Shown piece by piece: positions 41,120 through 48,957 of a stretch of DNA of 64,000 bases (positions are counted from its first letter, which is position 1; every line of letters starts with the position of its first letter). This stretch comes from DASUWK01 sp036378435 (lineage in GTDB: Bacteria; Chloroflexota; Dormibacteria; Dormibacterales; Dormibacteraceae), in NCBI GenBank assembly GCA_036378435.1, contig DASUWK010000037.1, forward strand, positions 1 to 64,000, read 5' to 3'. The notes beneath the pieces were generated by a model that did not search any database, had not been told where the DNA came from, and saw only the letters and a program-made list of their open reading frames with translations. Made by a program: the position numbers and the translations under genes.

Positions 41120-44100
41120 GTGCGGGAAGGTGTCGGGTTGTCATCACTGGCGCGCCGCCTCGCGGCGCTCGGGGTCATGTCGCTGGCAGCAGGCTGGTTC
41201 CTCGCTCTGCCGGCGTCAGCCGCCTACCCGCAGGATCCTCCCAACGACCCCGGCTACGCGTCGGCCGAGAACGACCCGACCTGCGCGCAGCACTACGTCG
41301 GATCCGAGCAGTACTACCTCTACTCGTCCATGCCGCGCTGTGCGCCGCTGGCGAGCGACCCCGAGAACGCGTCCGGCATGTCAGTCGACAAGGCCTGGGC
41401 GCAGTACTCGACCGGCAACCCACACACGGTCATCGCCTACGTCGAAGGTGGCATCAACTGGCAGCGCGACCAGCCCGAGCTCGTGGACAAGGTGTACCTC
41501 AACTGGCGCGAGCTCCCGGTGCCGTGCACGGGCAATCCGTGCACGCTCCGCTATGGCGGCTCAGAGGCTGACTACGACGTCAACCACGACGGCGTCTTCA
41601 ACGCCGCGGACTACGCGCACGACCCGCGCGTCAGCGACGCGAACGGCAACGGCTGGATCGACCCCGAGGACATCATCACCGCGTTCTCCTGCTACGACCG
41701 CTTCCACGACAGCCTCGGAGCGCTGACGCACCCGGACCCGGCCTCACCGACCGGCTACGACTGCTCCAACGGCGCTCAGACCGTCGACAACGACGGCAAC
41801 GGCTACCCCCACGACATCTCCGGCTGGGACTTCTACGACCACCAGAACGACCCCGCGACCTATGACTCGCAGTACGGCCACTCCGACAACCAGATGAAGC
41901 AAGCGGCGGCGCAGACCAACAACGGCGTCCAGGGGGCCGGCGTCTGCCCGCAGTGCCTGATCCTGCCGGTGAAGGCGGGCGCCGAGGCTCTCGACCGGAC
42001 CGACGACCTGGCCCAGGCGTGGCTTTTCGCCGCCGACTCGGGGGCCAGCGTCATCGTGTCGGTCACCGCCGACCTCGGCTACTCCTCGTTCATGCACCAG
42101 GCTGTCGAGAACATCTGGCGCCGCGGCATCGTGATGGCGGAGTCGTCCAACGACTTCGACTCCACCGACCACCAGGGCGGCATGTGGTGGCCGTTCGTGC
42201 TGCCCGGCAACGGCCTGGTGCCGAACATGGACGGCGCCGACAAGGCCCCCGGCCCACCCACCCTGGCGGCCAACGCCGGCACGATCAGCTATCGCGAGCG
42301 ATCCGACCTGACGTCCTGGGGCACGCATGCGATGTTCTCGGTGCCCAATGAGGGCGGCTCGACCTCGGAGTCGACGCCGACCGTCGGCGGGATGATGGCG
42401 CTGGTCATCGCGGACGGGCGGCGGCTGAGCCCGGCGCTGAGCGGCCCTGAGGCGGTGCAGCTCGTCCGTGCCACGGCGTCGCCGATCACCGACCCGACCC
42501 TCAACTGGCCTGGGTCGCCTGGCGATTGGAACCTCCAGTACGGCTACGGCCGCCCCAACGTCTACAAGGCGATGCAGGCCATCGCGGCCGGCAGCATCCC
42601 GCCCGTGGGCTGGATCGACTCGCCCGACTGGTTCAGCCTGTACGACCCGACGATCACGCGTTATGTGCCGATCACCGGCCACGTCGAGGCCAACCGCTCG
42701 CCAGGCTACCGCTGGCAGCTCGAGTACGGGCTCGGGCCCCAGCCGCAGACCTGGACGGCGATCTCGAGCGGGTCGGGCAGCTCCCCGGAGGACGGCACCC
42801 TGGGCCGCCTCGACCTGAGCCAGATCCCGAAGTCCTTCTGGTCCGCGCCCTACCAGATGTCGAAGACGAAGAGCCTCGAGTCGACCGAGCAGTACACGGT
42901 GACGCTCAAGCTGGTCGTCACCGACGCCGCCAACCGGACCGGCATCGACCGGCGGACGATCGACGTGGTTCACGATCCCAGCTGGCTGCCCGGGTTCCCG
43001 CTCCGCCTCGGCCACGGCGGCGACAGCCAGCCCGCGCTCGCCGACCTGCAGGGCACCGGCCGCCTGGACATCGTGTTCGGCGACTCCGATGGCGTGATCC
43101 ACGCGATCGACCCCGTCACCGGCCACGAGCTGCCGGGCTGGCCGGCGCACACGGCGCCGGTCGTGGTGCAGAAGTCACACCGCGGGATCTCGCCCGGGGA
43201 CGAATCCGTCTTCGCGCCCGCGGCTGTGGGCGACCTCGACCACGACGGCCATCTCTGGGTGGTCGTCACGTCCTCAGCGGGGCAGGTCTACGTCTTCGAC
43301 GCCGCCGGGCGTCCGCGGCCGGGCTGGCCGAAGACGATGGCGACCGGCGTCCAGCAGCCGACGATCCCGCGCCCGCAGCTCCCGATGACGCGACTCCCCC
43401 AGCAGGGCGCCGCCGACTCGCCGGTGCTCTACGACCTCACCGGCAAGGGGCCGCTGCAGATCATCCAGTCGGCCTGGGACGGCTACATCCACATCTGGAA
43501 CCCCGACGGCTCGTCGTTCAGCGACATCCAGGTGCAGCGGCCGCCGGACAGCGAGCTCGACCCCTGCGTACCCGGCCAGACGTGCCCGCACTGGATCAAC
43601 GACCACAAGCTCGAGTCGTCGCCCGTGGTCGCGAACCTCACGGGCGCGGGCCCGGATCTCGTGATCCGCAGCCAGTGGACGGAGACCACGAGCACCGGTG
43701 ACATCCAGCCCGGCGGCGCGGGGTTCCTGCACGCCTACAAGCCCGACGGGACCCTGCTCTGGATCGCGAAGATGCCGAGCATCATCGAGTACTACGGCTC
43801 GGCCCAGGAGTTCATCACCGAGGGCGTCGGCGGCCCGGTGGCCGCGAACGTGCTCGGCGACGGGCAGTTCGACGTCGCGGCGAATCCTGGCTTCTCGCCC
43901 ACCTATCTCTTCCACGGTGACGGCAGCAACCTCGGCCTGTACGGCCCCGTGCCCGGACCCACCGCGGCGGCGCTCGCCGGATCTGTCGAGCTGGGCAGCC
44001 TCCCCGTCGACGCACCGATCGGCTTCACCACCTCGGGCGCCTTCGGCAACCTCAACGGGGTCCTGAGCTACACCCAGCCGGGCAGCGGCGGCGGCAGCCT

Positions 44101-44959
44101 GGCGTACTCCCTCCTGCTGCCGGGCAGCGGAGGCGCGATCACCGAGTACGAGCGCGCGTGGACCGCGGCCGGCGGAGCTCCGCAGCCCGGCTTCCCCGCC
44201 CCGCTGCAGGGCCTCGACTTCCTGGGCACGCCCGCGATCGCGGACATCACCGGCGACGGGCAGCCTGACATCCTCCAGGGGGCCGACTCCTCCGCCCTGA
44301 TGGGCTACACCACGGGCGGACAGCAGGCTCCGGGCTTCCCGAAGTTCAACACCGGGTGGTCGGTGTTCGCGCCGGCGGTCGGCGACCTGACCGACAACGG
44401 CCGCAACGACGTCGTCGAGCTCACGCGCGAGGGCTATGTCTTCGCCTGGAGCACGCCTGGGCTGGCGACGGCCAACTCCGAGTGGTGGACATACCGGCAC
44501 GACGAGCACCGCACCAACCAGTACGGCATCGACACACGGCCGCCGGGGGCCATCCGCAACCTCGCGGTGCACGGCGGCAACATCACCTTCACCGACCCCG
44601 GAGGCGACTGGTACACCGGCGCGGCCGCTCACCTCCTGGTCAACGGAGCGTCCGTCCCGGTCAAGGGACCCGCCGGGACGGCGGACTCGGTCGCGGTTCC
44701 GGCCGGTGCGGCGACAGTCACGATCCAGGCGGTCGACGCCGCGGGCAACCTGGGGCTGCCGGCGACCGTGCAGCTTGGCCACACCAACCGCCAGCCGGCA
44801 CCGCCCGAAGCGCCCCCCACCCGCGCATCCGCCGGCGGATCGCCCCGCGCAGCGCTGAAAAGCGCTCCATTCGCCGGCGGATGGCTAGTTGGGAGCGCCC
44901 TGGCGGGCGGCCTGGTGGCCCTATGCGTGAGCCTTTGGAGGCGCCGCCCGACCTCCTAG
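41120..44959 (+). CDS. Subtilisin-like (S8) surface protein with repeats and C-terminal anchor
   Basis: This is a 1279-residue secreted protein. A signal peptide ends near LPASAA. Residues ~90-480 follow the S8 fold: the Asp box reads AYVEGGIN (Glu109 in place of Asp), the His box YGHSDNQ (His254), the oxyanion Asn AESSND and the Ser box GSTSESTP (Ser416). Three calcium-binding-like loops (DVNHDGVFNAADY, DANGNGWIDPEDI, DNDGNGYPHDI) interrupt it. The middle has FG-GAP/PQQ-like propeller repeats (GDLDHDGHLWVV, ADITGDGQPDIL). A C-terminal helix WLVGSALAGGLVALCVSLW plus RRRPTS anchors it. The Asp-to-Glu change may reduce or alter activity. GTG start. Confidence 0.85.
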   Translation: MREGVGLSSLARRLAALGVMSLAAGWFLALPASAAYPQDPPNDPGYASAENDPTCAQHYVGSEQYYLYSSMPRCAPLASDPENASGMSVDKAWAQYSTGNPHTVIAYVEGGINWQRDQPELVDKVYLNWRELPVPCTGNPCTLRYGGSEADYDVNHDGVFNAADYAHDPRVSDANGNGWIDPEDIITAFSCYDRFHDSLGALTHPDPASPTGYDCSNGAQTVDNDGNGYPHDISGWDFYDHQNDPATYDSQYGHSDNQMKQAAAQTNNGVQGAGVCPQCLILPVKAGAEALDRTDDLAQAWLFAADSGASVIVSVTADLGYSSFMHQAVENIWRRGIVMAESSNDFDSTDHQGGMWWPFVLPGNGLVPNMDGADKAPGPPTLAANAGTISYRERSDLTSWGTHAMFSVPNEGGSTSESTPTVGGMMALVIADGRRLSPALSGPEAVQLVRATASPITDPTLNWPGSPGDWNLQYGYGRPNVYKAMQAIAAGSIPPVGWIDSPDWFSLYDPTITRYVPITGHVEANRSPGYRWQLEYGLGPQPQTWTAISSGSGSSPEDGTLGRLDLSQIPKSFWSAPYQMSKTKSLESTEQYTVTLKLVVTDAANRTGIDRRTIDVVHDPSWLPGFPLRLGHGGDSQPALADLQGTGRLDIVFGDSDGVIHAIDPVTGHELPGWPAHTAPVVVQKSHRGISPGDESVFAPAAVGDLDHDGHLWVVVTSSAGQVYVFDAAGRPRPGWPKTMATGVQQPTIPRPQLPMTRLPQQGAADSPVLYDLTGKGPLQIIQSAWDGYIHIWNPDGSSFSDIQVQRPPDSELDPCVPGQTCPHWINDHKLESSPVVANLTGAGPDLVIRSQWTETTSTGDIQPGGAGFLHAYKPDGTLLWIAKMPSIIEYYGSAQEFITEGVGGPVAANVLGDGQFDVAANPGFSPTYLFHGDGSNLGLYGPVPGPTAAALAGSVELGSLPVDAPIGFTTSGAFGNLNGVLSYTQPGSGGGSLAYSLLLPGSGGAITEYERAWTAAGGAPQPGFPAPLQGLDFLGTPAIADITGDGQPDILQGADSSALMGYTTGGQQAPGFPKFNTGWSVFAPAVGDLTDNGRNDVVELTREGYVFAWSTPGLATANSEWWTYRHDEHRTNQYGIDTRPPGAIRNLAVHGGNITFTDPGGDWYTGAAAHLLVNGASVPVKGPAGTADSVAVPAGAATVTIQAVDAAGNLGLPATVQLGHTNRQPAPPEAPPTRASAGGSPRAALKSAPFAGGWLVGSALAGGLVALCVSLWRRRPTS
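44826..44884. repeat. Paired palindromic repeat, copy C, inside the surface-protein gene
   Basis: ATCCGCCGGCGGAT (44827-44840) and CCATTCGCCGGCGGATGG (44867-44884) are 42 bp apart. Between them AGCGCT-GAAA-AGCGCT forms a small hairpin. The element encodes the linker ASAGGSPRAALKSAPFAGG just before the membrane anchor. Confidence 0.75.
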
Positions 44960-44972
44960 ACTGAGCGGCGGC

Positions 44973-46256
44973 ATGCTGAACACGGCCGCGACGCAGCCGC
45001 CGCTCACGGTCACCGAGCTCGCGCAGGAGATCAAGCGCGAGCTGCGCCCGCTGTGGCGGGTATTCGTCAAGGGCGAGGTCAGCGGCATGAAGCAGCTGAC
45101 CTCCGGTCACTACTCGTTTCGGATCAACGACGCCGAGTCGCGCCTGGACGCGTTCCTGTTCGCGAACGACGCCCGGCGGCTCGCGCTGATTCCCGAAGAC
45201 GGGCAGGAGTTCGTCTTCCGGGGCCGCGTGGACTTCGCGCCGAAGTACGGCCAGCTCCGGCTGATCGTCGACTATGTCGAATACGACGACGTCGGGCGCC
45301 TGCGCGCGCAGCTGGAGCAGCTGAAGCAGAAGCTCGAAGCCGAGGGAGCGTTCGAGTCCGCGCGCAAGCGACCGCTGCCCTTTCTGCCGCGCTGCGTCGC
45401 GCTGATCACGTCGCCGACCGGCGCCGTCATCCACGACCTGCAGGAGACGATCTGGGACCGCTTCCCGAACCTGGAGATCCTCGTCTATCCCGCCCAGGTG
45501 CAGGGCACAGCCAGCCCGGGCTCGGTGGCGGCAGCCCTGCGCCGGTGCAACGACGAAGGCCGGGCCGCGGTGGCGGTCATCGCGAGGGGCGGCGGCAGCT
45601 TTGAGGAGCTGTACGCCTTCAACACCGAGCCGGTCGCGCGAGCGATCCTGGCCTCACGGATGCCTGTCGTGACCGCCCTCGGCCATACCTCTGACCGGAC
45701 CATCGCCGACCTCGTGGCCGACGCCGAGTGCCGCACGCCGACCGAGGCCGGCGCGCGCGTCGTCCCGCGCAAGGCGGACCTGCTGGCGCGGCTGGACGAG
45801 CGCCGCCGGCGAGTCGATCGCGAGGCGACCGGCCTGCTGAGAGTCAGGGTTGAGCGACTGCGGCGCAGCCGGGCCGAGCTCGCGCGCCTCAGCCCGGCGC
45901 AGCAGCTCGCACGCCGCCACGAGCTGATCGTCGAGCGGGCGACGCGCCTGGAGGCGCTGGCGGCGCGGACGATCCGCCAGCGCCAGGACGTGCTGGCCGG
46001 ACGGCAGGTCGCGGAGCGGCTGCAGCGGGCGGTCCGGCTGCGGTTCGCGCAGGCTCGCGCCGGGCTCGAGCAGCGCGGGCGGCGGCTCGAGGCGCTCAGC
46101 CCCGACTCTGTTCTCCTGCGCGGCTACAGCATCACCCAGGACGAGGAGTCGGGGACGGTGCTGCGCGCGGCGAGCGAGACAGCCCCTGGCCGCCGGGTTC
46201 GCGTCCGGCTTGGCGCCGGCGCTCTTACGGCTGCTGTGGCGACCATCGATGAGTGA
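44973..46256 (+). CDS. xseA: Exodeoxyribonuclease VII large subunit
   Basis: This 427-residue subunit degrades single-stranded DNA with XseB. N-terminal OB fold: TVTELAQEIKRELRPLWRVFVKGEVSGMK and GHYSFRINDAESRLDAFLF. The catalytic region has ALITSPTGAVIHDLQETI, VIARGGGSFEELYAFN and VTALGHTSDRTIADLVAD. The long coiled-coil stretch follows, and the C-terminus has VLLRGYSITQDEESGTVLR. The start is ATG 13 bp after the surface-protein stop. xseB overlaps its end by 8 bp. Confidence 0.96.
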   Translation: MLNTAATQPPLTVTELAQEIKRELRPLWRVFVKGEVSGMKQLTSGHYSFRINDAESRLDAFLFANDARRLALIPEDGQEFVFRGRVDFAPKYGQLRLIVDYVEYDDVGRLRAQLEQLKQKLEAEGAFESARKRPLPFLPRCVALITSPTGAVIHDLQETIWDRFPNLEILVYPAQVQGTASPGSVAAALRRCNDEGRAAVAVIARGGGSFEELYAFNTEPVARAILASRMPVVTALGHTSDRTIADLVADAECRTPTEAGARVVPRKADLLARLDERRRRVDREATGLLRVRVERLRRSRAELARLSPAQQLARRHELIVERATRLEALAARTIRQRQDVLAGRQVAERLQRAVRLRFAQARAGLEQRGRRLEALSPDSVLLRGYSITQDEESGTVLRAASETAPGRRVRVRLGAGALTAAVATIDE

Positions 46257-46521
46257 AGCGCAGCTGACCTACGAGCAGGCGCTCGAGGCGCTCGACCGCA
46301 GCCTGAAGGCGCTCGAAGAAGGCGACCTGTCCTTGGAGGACGCGCTCAAGGCGGTCGATGACGCCCGCACCTACCTCAAGATCTGCAGCGATCGCCTCGA
46401 GGAGGCCAAGCGGAAGATCGAGGTGCGCCCGGTCGGGGACGCTGCGGCGGAGCCTGCCGACGGCCCTTCAGACGGTCCGCCGGCCGACGACGAGTTGCCG
46501 GAGGGCCTGTTCAACCGATGA
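46249..46521 (+). CDS. xseB: Exodeoxyribonuclease VII small subunit
   Basis: This is the 90-residue partner of XseA. The family core is TYEQALEALDRSLKALEEGDLSLEDALK, then YLKICSDRLEEAKRKIEV, followed by an acidic Pro-rich tail. The ATG lies inside the last codons of xseA, so the two are co-translated. Its stop overlaps the next gene as ATGA. Confidence 0.94.
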   Translation: MSEAQLTYEQALEALDRSLKALEEGDLSLEDALKAVDDARTYLKICSDRLEEAKRKIEVRPVGDAAAEPADGPSDGPPADDELPEGLFNR

Positions 46522-47126
46522 GGTCGATCCGCATCGGCGAGGACGTACTTGCCTCAGACGGCTCGCGTTTGGGCCAGGTGGAGCGGATCGTGGTCGACGA
46601 AGCGGCCCACCGGGTCACCCACGTCGTCGTCCACGATCGCGCCATCCCGGTCGGCCTGCTGCAGGACGCCGGCCCGGACGGGCTGGCGGCGCGCCTCGAT
46701 CATCAGCAGCTGGAGAAGCTGCTCGATGCCTCGGAACCGCCGTTCGCCGCGCCCGGCGAGCACTGGGATCCACCGGAGGGCTACGCGCTCGAGGGCTTCT
46801 TAGCCTTTGTAGATGCGATCAATCGAGTGGTGGGCCAGGGTCCGTACCAACCGCCCGTCCACATAGAGACCGGGGCCTCAGAGATCCACGAGATCACGAG
46901 CGGAAGCCCGGTGTGGTGCGGCGGCGACGAGGTGGGGCACGTCGATCGGCTGCTCTGGGACGGCGAAGGTCGCGTCAAGGAGCTGGTCGTGAAGCACGGC
47001 TTCCCCACCCGGCTCACGCGCGTCCCGGTGCAGGACGTCGCCGAGGTGGTTGCCAACAACGTTCATCTGAACATCGACCGGGCGGCTTTCATGCGCGAGC
47101 CGGAGTTCGACCCGCTGGAGGACTAG
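46518..47126 (+). CDS. PRC-barrel-type protein
   Basis: This 202-residue protein appears to contain two small beta-barrel units: SIRIGEDVLASDGSRLGQVERIVVDEAAHRVTHVVVHD and SPVWCGGDEVGHVDRLLWDGEGRVKELVVKHG. This is the PRC-barrel pattern found in RimM and photosynthetic reaction centre H subunits. A role in RNA or membrane-associated assembly is possible but not shown. It is coupled to xseB by ATGA. Its end overlaps the convergent hydrolase gene by 4 bp. Confidence 0.8.
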   Translation: MRSIRIGEDVLASDGSRLGQVERIVVDEAAHRVTHVVVHDRAIPVGLLQDAGPDGLAARLDHQQLEKLLDASEPPFAAPGEHWDPPEGYALEGFLAFVDAINRVVGQGPYQPPVHIETGASEIHEITSGSPVWCGGDEVGHVDRLLWDGEGRVKELVVKHGFPTRLTRVPVQDVAEVVANNVHLNIDRAAFMREPEFDPLED

Positions 47127-47965
47127 GCCGAGGCCGCCAGCCAGGCGCACATCTCGGGCAGCAGCCGCTGCAGGGATCCGTGGCTCTCGCCTGCGACGAC
47201 GTGGGCGGTGCAGCGCGGAAGTCGCTCCGCGAGCCAGCGTCCGTGGGCCACCGGCACCATGGCGTCGGCCTCGCCGTGCCAGAGCTGGACCTCGCAGCGG
47301 ACGTCGGCCAGGTCGAAGCCCCACGGCGAGGCCAACTGCATGTCGTCTTCGAAGAAACCTTCACCACCCTGGCGGAAGCCTTCGCTCCAGGAGGCTCGGA
47401 ACCGCGGCCGGAGCGCCTCGAACGCTTCGCGGTCCTGCGGTGGAAGCCGCTCCGACATGCCATCCAGAAACCGCTCGGGGTTGCTCACGAAATCGCGCGC
47501 GAACTGCTCGCAGTCCTCGCGATTCTTGTCGGGGTTGCCCAGGATCTCCTCCCGGACCTGCGGCTCGAAGACCTCGCTGTCGACCGGCGAACGGCCACCG
47601 CCGACGACCACACGCCGGACACGCTGCGGCAGGCGAGCGGCGAGGCTCAGCGCCGGCCCCGTGCCGCCCGACCACCCGAAGACCGAGAATCGCTCGACTT
47701 CGAGCTCGGCCAGGACCCGCGCGACGTCGTCCGCGTGGTCGGCCATCCGCCTGCCTGGCTTCGGGTCGGAGAGGCCGTAGCCCGGCCGGTCCAGCGCGAC
47801 GTGCACGAAGCCGTCCGGCATGTCGACGGGGTACGTCGGAAGCCTCGACCCGGGCGAGCCGTGGCAGTGGACGATGACCGCCAGCCCCGAGGCCGGGTCG
47901 CCCCAGACCTCGTACCCGACCTGCCGCCCGTCGTCAGCGCGAGCGGTGGCCGAGACGGACCTCAG
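47123..47965 (-). CDS. Alpha/beta-hydrolase
   Basis: This gene encodes about 280 residues: VHCHGSPGSRL (oxyanion HG), DRPGYGLSDPKPGR, nucleophile elbow FGWSGGTGPAL (Ser), Asp in WHGEADAMVPV and His in GESHGSLQ. It resembles haloperoxidase/esterase-type hydrolases; the substrate is unknown. The core strand GRQVGYEVWG begins shortly after a CTG at 47965 that overlaps the glycosyltransferase stop (CTGA). An ATG at 48028 is the alternative but would overlap that gene by 67 bp, so I favour CTG tentatively. Confidence 0.85.
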   Translation of the reverse strand: MRSVSATARADDGRQVGYEVWGDPASGLAVIVHCHGSPGSRLPTYPVDMPDGFVHVALDRPGYGLSDPKPGRRMADHADDVARVLAELEVERFSVFGWSGGTGPALSLAARLPQRVRRVVVGGGRSPVDSEVFEPQVREEILGNPDKNREDCEQFARDFVSNPERFLDGMSERLPPQDREAFEALRPRFRASWSEGFRQGGEGFFEDDMQLASPWGFDLADVRCEVQLWHGEADAMVPVAHGRWLAERLPRCTAHVVAGESHGSLQRLLPEMCAWLAASA

Positions 47966-48927
47966 GGCGAGACCACCGGGTCCTTGCTCGCCAGGGCCTT
48001 GACTGTGAGGCCCGCCCAGCGCAGCCATATCGCCAGCCAAACTACACCGTTGGCGAAGGCGGGCAGGTCCTCTGCGTAGTGCTTGTGGTGGAAGGTCCAC
48101 ATCGCGCGATGGAACTCGAACAGCATCCGCAGGGCCGCTTGCCGCGTCGCCGCGCCCTTGACGTGCACGGCGTCGGCGGTCGGCAGATAGAAGATCTTCC
48201 AGCCCGCCGTCTTGAGGCGGAAGCAGAGGTCGAGGTCCTCCCCGTACATGAAGTAGTCAGGATCGAACAGGCCGACGCGGTCGATCGCCGCGCGGCGCAC
48301 GAGCAGGCAGGCGGCGGTGCCGGCGTCGATCTCATGGGTCGACTCCTGGTCGAGGTAGCCCAGGTTGTAGCGGTTGAACCGCCGGCTCTTCGGAAAGAGG
48401 CGATTCAACCCGGTGAAGCGGTAGAAGGCCGTGGCCGGGGTTGGAAACGCGCGCCGGGCGGCGCGGTCCAACGAGTCGTCGGGCCGGCGCAGCCGCGGGC
48501 CGACCGCCCCGACATCCGGCCGCACGAGCATGAAGTCGGCCATCTTGGCGAGGCTGCCCGGCGCCAGCAGGACATCAGGGTTCAGCAGGAGAACGAAGCG
48601 GCCCCGGCAGCGCTGCAGGCCCATGTTGTTGGCCCGGCCGAAGCCGACGTTCTTGTCGAGCCGGATCACCTTTGCCTCCGGGTACCGGTTGGCCACGGCG
48701 TCGGCCGAGCCGTCCTTCGACGCGTTGTCCACCACGATCGCCTCCAGCGGCAGGTCGGCGCCTTCGAAAAGCGCCTCCAGCGTCTCCAGCAGGAGCTCCC
48801 GCACGTTGTAGCTGACCACCAGGGCGGACACGAGCGGACGTGGCCCGCCCGATCCCTCCTCCTCGGCCGGGGCTCCGTAGGGAACGGTCACCCCCGCCGG
48901 CCGCCGCCGCCTCATTACTCGGGACAT
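47962..48927 (-). CDS. Glycosyltransferase family 2 (rhamnosyltransferase-like)
   Basis: This is a 321-residue GT2. The GT-A core is SALVVSYNVRELLLETLEAL, VVDNASKDGSADAV, DKNVGFGRANNMGL and the metal-binding FVLLLNPDVLL. DAGTAACLLVRRAAIDRVGLFDPDYFMYGEDLDLCFRL is the acceptor-site signature of rhamnosyl-type transferases. The C-terminus has a hydrophobic stretch (VVWLAIWLRWAGLTV) that may associate with the membrane. It is divergent from a flippase gene with only 29 bp between the starts, so both probably serve the same cell-surface glycan. Confidence 0.9.
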   Translation of the reverse strand: MSRVMRRRRPAGVTVPYGAPAEEEGSGGPRPLVSALVVSYNVRELLLETLEALFEGADLPLEAIVVDNASKDGSADAVANRYPEAKVIRLDKNVGFGRANNMGLQRCRGRFVLLLNPDVLLAPGSLAKMADFMLVRPDVGAVGPRLRRPDDSLDRAARRAFPTPATAFYRFTGLNRLFPKSRRFNRYNLGYLDQESTHEIDAGTAACLLVRRAAIDRVGLFDPDYFMYGEDLDLCFRLKTAGWKIFYLPTADAVHVKGAATRQAALRMLFEFHRAMWTFHHKHYAEDLPAFANGVVWLAIWLRWAGLTVKALASKDPVVSP

Positions 48928-48941
48928 TCAGCAACGAAGAA

Positions 48942-48957
48942 TAAAATCCAGAGTTCG
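48942..48957 (+). promoter_or_regulatory. -10 box of the flippase gene in a 29-bp divergent region
   Basis: TAAAAT (48942-48947) ends 9 nt before the GTG start and there is no ribosome binding site, so the transcript is probably leaderless. The same bases read on the minus strand (TTTTAT, TATTCT) could serve the divergent glycosyltransferase gene. Confidence 0.5.

Noticed and set aside
41744..43150. 468-codon minus-strand open frame
   Set aside because: It is antisense to the subtilisin-like gene, Arg/Gly/Val-rich without motifs.
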